Shown one piece after another: positions 10,060 to 14,251 of a DNA stretch of 14,251 nt. The stretch lies in assembly GCA_036277235.1 (NCBI GenBank), contig DASUNJ010000382.1:1-14251 (forward strand), read 5' to 3'. Each line of letters starts with the position of its first letter. Position 1 is the first letter of the stretch. A model generated the notes under the pieces. It had not been told where the DNA came from, did not search any database, and worked only from the letters and a program-made list of their open reading frames with translations. Source of the DNA: DATMER01 sp036277235. Lineage in GTDB: Bacteria > Acidobacteriota > Thermoanaerobaculia > Multivoradales > UBA5704. The position numbers were made by a program, and so were the translations under genes.

Positions 10060-10065
10060 TAGAAT
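10060..10065 (+). promoter_or_regulatory. possible -10 element of a leaderless alpha/beta hydrolase gene
   Basis: TAGAAT lies exactly seven bases before the ATG at 10073, the spacing expected when transcription begins at the start codon. No ribosome binding site precedes that ATG. If correct, translation starts at 10073, because the ATG at 10064 would lie inside the promoter. No matching -35 is visible. Confidence 0.4.
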
Positions 10066-10072
10066 GCCGCCC

Positions 10073-10696
10073 ATGGCAACCCACTTCCTCTTCGACGGCC
10101 CCGAGCCAGGGGCACAGGGCATCACCGTCGTCCTCGCCCATGGCGCCGGCGCGCCCATGGATTCCCCGTTCATGAACGTCATGGCCCGCGGCCTTGCCGC
10201 CGAGGGGCTGCGGGTCGCCCGCTTCGAGTTCCCCTACATGCGGGTGCGGCGGGAGGAGAAGCGCAACAAGCCGCCGGACCGCGAGCCCGTGCTCCGGGAG
10301 GCCTGGCTCTCCGCGATCTCGGAGCTCGGGGGAGGCGAGCGCCTCATCATCGGCGGCAAGTCCATGGGCGGCCGCTTCGCCAGCATGGTCGCGGACGAGG
10401 CCGGGGTCCGCGGTCTCGCCTGCCTGGGCTACCCGTTCCACCCGCCGGGCCAACCCGGCAAATTGCGGGTCGCGCACCTGGAGCACCTGAAGACGCCCGC
10501 GGTGTTCGTCCAGGGCACGCGCGATCCGTTCGGCACCCGCGAGGACGTCGCCGGGTACGCGCTCTCGCCCGCCATCCGCTTCGTCTGGCTGGAGGACGGC
10601 GACCACTCCTTCAAGCCTCGGGCTTCGTCGGGAAAGACGGAGCGGGGGCACCTGGAGGAGGCGGTGCGGGCGGTGGCGGAGCTCGCCAGGGGATGA
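10073..10696 (+). CDS. alpha/beta hydrolase of the KANL3/TEX30 type
   Basis: The 207-residue product is a small alpha/beta-hydrolase fold protein. It has the oxyanion-side segment VVLAHGAGA, the nucleophile elbow GGKSMGGR with S97, the acid candidate D151 in GTRDPFGT, and H178 in GDHSF, in the order and style of the KANL3/TEX30-like bacterial group. The substrate of that group is not known, so only 'serine hydrolase' is claimed. There is no signal peptide, so it is probably cytoplasmic. Two in-frame ATGs are possible, at 10064 and 10073. The later one is chosen because TAGAAT sits seven bases before it and neither has a ribosome binding site. The gene starts only a few tens of bases from the divergent PATAN gene and overlaps the transporter gene downstream by ATGA, so those two are co-transcribed. 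Confidence 0.85.
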   Translation: MATHFLFDGPEPGAQGITVVLAHGAGAPMDSPFMNVMARGLAAEGLRVARFEFPYMRVRREEKRNKPPDREPVLREAWLSAISELGGGERLIIGGKSMGGRFASMVADEAGVRGLACLGYPFHPPGQPGKLRVAHLEHLKTPAVFVQGTRDPFGTREDVAGYALSPAIRFVWLEDGDHSFKPRASSGKTERGHLEEAVRAVAELARG

Positions 10697-11589
10697 CGGG
10701 GGAGCTTGCCGCTCTCGGGGCCGCGGCCTCCTGGGCGGTCACGGCGCTCGCCATCGAGGGCGGAGCGCGGCGCATCGGCTCGCTGACCGTCAACCTGGTG
10801 CGGCTGATCTTCGGGTTCGCCTTCCTGTCGCTGGCGGCGCTCGTCGTCCGCGGCGTCCTCCTGCCCGTGGATGCCACGGCGCACAACTGGGCGTGGCTCG
10901 CGGTTTCCGGGCTGGTGGGCTTCACCTTCGGCGACCTGTGCCTCTATCGTGCCTACGTGGTCCTGGGGCCGCGGCTGTCGAGCCTGATGATGGCGCTGGT
11001 GCCGCCGATGACCGCCCTCATCGGCTGGGTGGCCCTGGGCGAGACGCTGACCCGCCGCGATTTGCTGGGCATGACGCTCACGATCGTGGGCATCGGCTGG
11101 GCCATCCTGGAGCGCGGCCGCCGTACCGAGATACTGGCCGAGTCCGGCCCGCTCTCCATCTCCTTCGCGGGCGTGGCCCTCGGCTTCGGCGGCGCGCTCG
11201 GCCAGGCGGTCGGGCTGATCCTCAGCAAGATCGGGATGGCGGGCTACGACGTCTTCGCCGCGACCCAGGTGCGGGTCCTCGCGGGGGCCGTGGGCTACGC
11301 GCTCCTCTTCTTCGCGCTCAAGTGGTGGCCCAACGTGCGGACCGGCATCCGCGACGGCAAGGCCCTGGGCTTCTCCGCGCTGGGCGCCTTCTTCGGCCCG
11401 TTCCTGGGCGTCTCCCTGTCGCTGATCGCCGTCCGGGAGACGGTGGCGGGAGTCGCGGCCAGCATCATGGCGCTCACGCCGGTCCTCATCATTCCGCTGG
11501 TGATCGTGCTCAGGAAGGAGAGGGTAGGCATCGGCGGCTTCGCCGGCGCCCTGGTCGCGGTCATCGGGGTGGCGCTGCTCTTCCTCTGA
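10693..11589 (+). CDS. EamA/DMT-superfamily inner-membrane transporter
   Basis: The 298-residue product is highly hydrophobic and fits the ten-helix plan of drug/metabolite (DMT, EamA) transporters, with two repeated halves (about 1-140 and 150-298). Typical features are the start GELAALGAAASWAVTALAIE, VNLVRLIFGFAFL in the first half, and the end-of-repeat stretch LMMALVPPMTALIGWVALGE. That stretch is echoed in the second half by SIMALTPVLIIPLVIVLRKE. Family members usually export small metabolites or amino acids; the substrate cannot be told here. The ATG overlaps the hydrolase stop (ATGA, 10693-10696), so translation is coupled; GGAG at 10678-10681 is somewhat distant. It ends three bases from the convergent methyltransferase gene, and no hairpin terminator is visible between them. 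Confidence 0.9.
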   Translation: MTGELAALGAAASWAVTALAIEGGARRIGSLTVNLVRLIFGFAFLSLAALVVRGVLLPVDATAHNWAWLAVSGLVGFTFGDLCLYRAYVVLGPRLSSLMMALVPPMTALIGWVALGETLTRRDLLGMTLTIVGIGWAILERGRRTEILAESGPLSISFAGVALGFGGALGQAVGLILSKIGMAGYDVFAATQVRVLAGAVGYALLFFALKWWPNVRTGIRDGKALGFSALGAFFGPFLGVSLSLIAVRETVAGVAASIMALTPVLIIPLVIVLRKERVGIGGFAGALVAVIGVALLFL

Positions 11590-11592
11590 CGG

Positions 11593-12747
11593 TCAGTACA
11601 GGTCGAACAGGAGGATCCGCCCTTCCAGGGGACCGTTCATGACGGGGATGCGCCTCCTGGGGCGCAGCCCGATCTGCTTGCCGCGGTCCTCGCCGGCGAG
11701 CACCACGGCCTTCCACCCCTTGAACCGCTGCTTCAGCAGGTCTCCCAGCTCCTTCCAGCGCTCGGCGTCCGTCCCGATCCTCTCTCCGTGCGGAGGATTG
11801 ATGAGGACGAGGCCGGGAGCATCAGGAGGGTGCACGTCCGCGGCTTTGTCCTTGGTGAGGGCGGCGCGGTCCAGGACTCCCGCCTTTTCCAGATTGGTGC
11901 GCGCCGCGGCGAGCGCTTCTCCGGAGAAGTCGTTGCCGTAGAGGCGGACACCCGGGCCGGGGACGGGGAGCGGCTCTTTCTTCACGGACTCGAAGGCGTG
12001 GCGGTCGTAGGCGGGCAGGCGCTCGAAGGCCCAGGTCCGGCGCAGCTTGCCGGGCGCCTGGCCGAGCGCGAGCCAGGCCGCCTCGATCAGCAGCGTGCCC
12101 GAGCCGCACATCGGGTCCACCACCGGGCCCTGGCCGTCCCAGCCCGAGGCGAGGACGCAGGCCGCGGCGATCTGCTCGCGCACGGGCGCGGCCGTGGTGA
12201 TGACGCGGTAGCCCCGCCGGTCCAGGGGCTCTCCCGACGTATCGAGCAGAAGTGTCGCCTGGTTTCTAAGGAGCCTTACCCTGAGATGGAGGTCGGGGTC
12301 GTCGCGGTCCACGGTCGAGCGCTTGCCGTAGTGGTCGCGCTGGCCATCCACGAGGCCGTCCTTGACCGAGAGCGCGGCCCAGCGCGTGTCGCGGACCTCG
12401 GAGGCGGTCGCGGTCGCCTTGACGGCGAAGCTGCGGTCGGGGTGGAGGAGCCGCGCCACGTCCACCTCGGTGCGGAGAAGGCCGGGGGCGCGCATCCGGC
12501 CGCTCACGAGCGCCCGCGCTCCTGCCGCGAGCGAGGGGCCGTCCGTCGCCTCCCACGAGCCCAGCTCCACGAGCACCCGGTTGGCCGTGCGCAGCCGCCA
12601 GTTGGCCCGCCAGCAATCCTTCCAGTGTCCCCGGAACGCCACGGCGCCGCGCTGCTTTTCCGTCTCCTCGACGCCGAGCGCGCGCAGCTCCGCCTCCAGG
12701 ATCTCCTCCAGGCCGAGGACGCAGGTGGCGACGATTCCTAAGGACAT
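11593..12747 (-). CDS. RlmL-like THUMP/SAM-dependent rRNA guanine-N2 methyltransferase
   Basis: The 384-residue product matches the N-terminal (RlmL) half of the E. coli bifunctional RlmKL enzyme, which makes m2G2445 in 23S rRNA; the RlmK half is absent. The start ATCVLGLEEILEAELRALG and a THUMP-like RNA-binding region (about 45-165) lead into LDTSGEPLDRRGYR at 168-181. The Rossmann methyltransferase part has motif I DPMCGSGT at 211-218, a SAM-contacting D273 in GNDFSGEAL, and motif IV NPPHGERIG at 317-325. Motif IV is usually NPPYG, so H320 replaces the conserved aromatic residue. The ending NGPLEGRILLFDL is also family-like. The ATG is three bases after the stop of the lipoprotein hydrolase gene and has no strong ribosome binding site, so it probably depends on coupling. 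The exact rRNA target is inferred from the family. Confidence 0.87.
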   Translation of the reverse strand: MSLGIVATCVLGLEEILEAELRALGVEETEKQRGAVAFRGHWKDCWRANWRLRTANRVLVELGSWEATDGPSLAAGARALVSGRMRAPGLLRTEVDVARLLHPDRSFAVKATATASEVRDTRWAALSVKDGLVDGQRDHYGKRSTVDRDDPDLHLRVRLLRNQATLLLDTSGEPLDRRGYRVITTAAPVREQIAAACVLASGWDGQGPVVDPMCGSGTLLIEAAWLALGQAPGKLRRTWAFERLPAYDRHAFESVKKEPLPVPGPGVRLYGNDFSGEALAAARTNLEKAGVLDRAALTKDKAADVHPPDAPGLVLINPPHGERIGTDAERWKELGDLLKQRFKGWKAVVLAGEDRGKQIGLRPRRRIPVMNGPLEGRILLFDLY

Positions 12748-12750
12748 GAC

Positions 12751-13665
12751 CTAGCCGCGCTGGCGCTCGAGGAAGGGGAGGACGATCCGCAGCAGCTCCT
12801 CGGGCTTCTCCTCCATGGGCGCGTGGCCGACGCCCTCCATCAGGACGAACTCGGCGCTGGGCATGCGCGCCGCAGCCCTGCGGCCCGATTCGGCCGAGAT
12901 CAGCTCGTCCTCGGCCCCCCAGACGACCAGTGCCGGCATCCGGATCTCCTCCAGCACGACCGGCTCGGAAACGGTGCGCGTCGGCGCCGTGAGGCCGTGG
13001 TAGGCATCGACCACCCCTTCGACGCGGATGCGCTCGTAGTATTCGTGGACCAGCTCCGGCGTGACCAGCGAGTCGTCGTGGAAGGAGTGCCGGAGCGCGC
13101 GGCGCACCGTGTTCGGGCGCAGCACGAACGAGCGCAGGTAGAGGCCGACGAGCGGCTTGACCGAGGCGGCGCGGCTGCGCCGGTCGTTGGCATAGGTCGG
13201 AGCCGAGCTGTCCACCAGGACCAGCGAGCGCACCCGTTGGGGATACCGCGAGGCGATGAACAGCGACAGCCCGCCGCCGTAGGAGTGGCCCATGAGGTGG
13301 GCGCTGTCGAGCCCGAGCGCGTCCATGACGCGCAACACGAGGGCGGCCTGGCCCTCGCGGGTGTAGCTCTCGAACGCGCGGGGCCGCTGGGTGTAGCCGA
13401 AGCCGTTGAGATCGATTGCAACGACGCGGAAAGCGGCGGCGAGCGCCGGCATCACATTGCGCCAGGCGTAGGTCGACGCGCCGAAGCCATGGAGGAGGAT
13501 CAAGGGCTCTCCCTGGCCCGCCTGCTCGATGTGGACGAGCTGGTCGCCGATCTTCAGGAAACGGTCTTCCGGCACGGTCTTCCGGATTTCGTCAAAGGTG
13601 CGGACCGAGGCGCAGCCCAGGAGGGGGAGGATGGAGGCGGCGAGCAGGGTCAGGCGGCGGCGCAT
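12751..13665 (-). CDS. lipoprotein alpha/beta hydrolase
   Basis: The 304-residue product opens with a lipoprotein signal (RRR, hydrophobic core, lipobox LLGC with C18), so it should be anchored to a membrane outside the cytoplasm. The rest is a classical alpha/beta hydrolase: LILLHGFGASTYAWRNVMP (oxyanion region), VVAIDLNGFGYT, nucleophile S128 in GHSYGG, acid D253 in GAEDE, and H281 in GVGHAPM, with a helical cap at about 160-240. It resembles the MhpC/epoxide hydrolase/haloperoxidase-like branch; the substrate is unknown. The ATG at 13665 has no ribosome binding site. TAGACT lies six bases before it, suggesting a leaderless transcript, and the 21-bp repeat array begins 20 bases upstream of the start. 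The RlmL-like gene follows after three bases and is probably co-transcribed. Confidence 0.9.
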   Translation of the reverse strand: MRRRLTLLAASILPLLGCASVRTFDEIRKTVPEDRFLKIGDQLVHIEQAGQGEPLILLHGFGASTYAWRNVMPALAAAFRVVAIDLNGFGYTQRPRAFESYTREGQAALVLRVMDALGLDSAHLMGHSYGGGLSLFIASRYPQRVRSLVLVDSSAPTYANDRRSRAASVKPLVGLYLRSFVLRPNTVRRALRHSFHDDSLVTPELVHEYYERIRVEGVVDAYHGLTAPTRTVSEPVVLEEIRMPALVVWGAEDELISAESGRRAAARMPSAEFVLMEGVGHAPMEEKPEELLRIVLPFLERQRG

Positions 13666-13671
13666 GCACGG

Positions 13672-13677
13672 AGTCTA
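13672..13677 (-). promoter_or_regulatory. possible -10 element of the lipoprotein hydrolase gene
   Basis: The minus strand reads TAGACT (with TATAGA overlapping it), ending six bases before the ATG at 13665, while no ribosome binding site is present. This fits leaderless transcription. The -35 position falls inside the first palindromic repeat unit and does not resemble TTGACA, which would suit a promoter that needs an activator. Confidence 0.4.
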
Positions 13678-13685
13678 TACGGAGG

Positions 13686-13759
13686 CGGTAGACCCCTCTA
13701 CCAGCGGGTAGACCCCCCTACCCAACGGGTAGACCCCCCTACCCAGCGGGTAAGTGGTA
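13686..13759. repeat. 21-bp-period array of palindromic repeats
   Basis: Three full units and a decayed fourth stand head to tail. Units 2 (13705-13725) and 3 (13726-13746) are identical except for the last base. Each contains GGGTAG, six bases (ACCCCC) and CTACCC, a perfect 6-bp inverted repeat. Unit 1 (13686-13704) keeps a stem as GGTAGA-CCCC-TCTACC. Unit 4 retains CGGGTA and then drifts. The spacers between units (AGC, AAC, AGC) also join inverted arms. A 21-bp period is two helical turns, placing all units on one face of the DNA. The array lies between the lipoprotein hydrolase start and the integrase. It could be an operator array or integrase arm-binding sites. Confidence 0.85.
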
Positions 13760-13784
13760 GCAGTTTCCGGGAATGTCCAGGACC

Positions 13785-13877
13785 GTCCGGCACAGTCCGG
13801 TAAACCACTGTAGATCAATAACTTAGCTCCCTCCGGTCGTCCGGTGGCGTCGGAGAGCGTCCGGGATTATCCGGACG
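13785..13877. repeat. cluster of GTCCGG hexamers ending in a 7-bp inverted repeat
   Basis: GTCCGG occurs at 13785-13790, 13795-13800, 13839-13844 and 13859-13864, and in reverse as CCGGAC at 13871-13876. The last two make an exact inverted repeat, CGTCCGG-GATTAT-CCGGACG (13858-13877), typical in shape of a dimeric-protein operator. It ends 53 bases before the integrase ATG. Between the second and third hexamers lies the most AT-rich patch nearby (about 13801-13826). Confidence 0.7.
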
Positions 13878-13896
13878 TTGGAGCGTGAAGACGTCA

Positions 13897-13928
13897 CCTA
13901 TACGTTACAACCCGGAAGGGAGTATAGG
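13897..13928 (+). promoter_or_regulatory. inverted repeat spanning the integrase ribosome binding site
   Basis: CCTATAC (13897-13903) and GTATAGG (13922-13928) are exact inverted copies around 18 bases. The loop and right arm contain GGAAGGGAG (13914-13922), the ribosome binding site for the ATG at 13931. In RNA the stem would present or partly hide that site. As DNA it could be a repressor operator, since the left arm holds a TATAC sequence that could serve as a -10. Which of these applies is not decided. Confidence 0.5.
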
Positions 13929-13930
13929 CG

Positions 13931-14251
13931 ATGAAAGTCCGGCTCACGGAGCGCAGCATCGAGTCCCTGAGGACGAGCAAGAACCAGGAGGACGTCTTTC
14001 ATACCCCGACCCCTTCGGCGGGGCTGAGACTGACCCGGGAGGGCCGCAAGACCTGGTTCATCTACTACAGGTCCCCTGTCCTGCTCGATGGCAAAGGGCT
14101 GCCTAAGCTCAGGCGCCTCTATCTTGGGGAGCACCGCACAGGAAAAGCTGGTCAGGGTAAGTACCTGACTCTCGAAGAGTTCAGGAAGGCGTACGAAATC
14201 ATCCGCGGCACCCTTGCCCATGGGATCGATCCTCAGAGCGGAACAGGTGGT
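13931..14251 (+). CDS. tyrosine recombinase (phage/island integrase), N-terminal part
   Basis: The frame starts at ATG 13931, with GGAAGGGAG eight bases upstream, and runs open to the window edge (107 codons). The sequence MKVRLTERSIESLR...TPSAGLRLTREGRKTWFIYYRS, then RRLYLGEH, LTLEEFRKAYEIIRGTLAHG and IDP, matches the arm-type DNA-binding domain (DUF4102-like) that opens many tyrosine recombinases. In that family it binds arm sites next to the attachment core. The catalytic domain (Arg..His-x-x-Arg..Tyr) must lie beyond the window, so activity cannot be judged. An insert of about eight residues (VLLDGKGLPK) separates YYRS from RRLYLGE. Codons ending in A or T (AAA, TTT, CAT, AGA, TAT, CTT, GGT) are visibly commoner than in neighbouring genes, a sign of separate origin. 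It reads rightward, so its element probably continues past 14251. Confidence 0.8.
   Translation, partial: MKVRLTERSIESLRTSKNQEDVFHTPTPSAGLRLTREGRKTWFIYYRSPVLLDGKGLPKLRRLYLGEHRTGKAGQGKYLTLEEFRKAYEIIRGTLAHGIDPQSGTGG

Noticed and set aside
10064..10072. ATG at 10064 as start of the alpha/beta hydrolase
   Set aside because: It has no ribosome binding site and overlaps the TAGAAT hexamer placed ideally for the ATG at 10073. It remains possible, but is the weaker choice.
11587..11600. A bidirectional terminator between the transporter and the methyltransferase
   Set aside because: The stops are only three bases apart and no stem with a T-run is visible around them.
13686..13752. The repeats as a coding heptapeptide repeat (VDPPTQR in one plus-strand frame)
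   Set aside because: Only two to three copies occur, at the tail of a frame antisense to the lipoprotein hydrolase. The palindromic structure, not the reading frame, is what is kept in the divergent first unit.
13686..13759. The repeats as a CRISPR array
   Set aside because: Units abut with only three-base separations, there are no unique spacers of 25-40 bp, and no cas genes are present.
13666..13930. A tRNA or tmRNA gene serving as the integrase target
   Set aside because: No cloverleaf arms or GTTCGAATCC-like T-loop could be found on either strand in this gap.
13898..14221. A 107-codon minus-strand frame and a 73-codon plus-strand frame (13885-14106) over the integrase start
   Set aside because: Both overlap the frame from 13931 that reads clearly as an integrase arm-binding domain and has a well-placed ribosome binding site.

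Overview
The window is a gene-dense, high-GC stretch of bacterial chromosome. It carries nine complete protein genes, the 3' end of a tenth at the left edge and the 5' end of an eleventh at the right edge. No rRNA, tRNA or CRISPR array was seen. Three gene types together suggest Acidobacteriota (for example a Thermoanaerobaculia-like lineage) or a comparable high-GC soil or sediment phylum. They are a large secreted BNR/sortilin-like propeller protein, a PATAN (DUF4388)/J-like/TPR protein, and an ArgH resembling the Bacteroidota-type 'LWxKG' form. This placement is inference from family distribution, not a measured phylogeny.

Region 1 (1-2695, + strand) is the end of an arginine-biosynthesis operon: argB (C-terminal part), an M20 deacetylase (argE-like) and argH. 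Each gene overlaps the next by 4 bases (GTGA), so they are almost certainly co-transcribed and translationally coupled. They cover acetylglutamate phosphorylation, removal of the acetyl group, and cleavage of argininosuccinate.

Region 2 (2661-10038, - strand) holds four genes. In transcription order they are a PATAN/wHTH/J-like/TPR protein, a small protein made of two tandem Xre-type HTH domains, a strong hairpin terminator, a 1113-residue exported beta-propeller protein, and an M3B oligopeptidase (PepF type). The propeller gene and pepF are 18 bp apart and probably co-transcribed. The pepF 3' end overlaps the argH 3' end by 35 bp.

Region 3 (10064-11589, + strand) is a two-gene operon with a 4-base ATGA overlap: a KANL3/TEX30-type alpha/beta hydrolase and an EamA/DMT transporter. 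It converges, with a 3-bp gap, on Region 4 (11593-13665, - strand). Region 4 contains a lipoprotein alpha/beta hydrolase followed by an RlmL-like THUMP/SAM rRNA methyltransferase.

Region 5 (13666-14251) is unlike the rest. A 265-bp intergenic stretch contains a 21-bp-period array of palindromic repeats, a cluster of GTCCGG hexamers ending in an exact 7-bp inverted repeat, and a second 7-bp inverted repeat that straddles the ribosome binding site of the next gene. That gene, starting at 13931 and running off the window, is the arm-binding N-terminus of a tyrosine recombinase (phage/island integrase). It uses visibly more A/T-ending codons than its neighbours. This is the most likely edge of an integrated mobile element, whose cargo would lie beyond the right edge. 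No complete new system can be demonstrated inside the window. The repeat-rich junction and the double-HTH/PATAN pair are the parts most worth following up.
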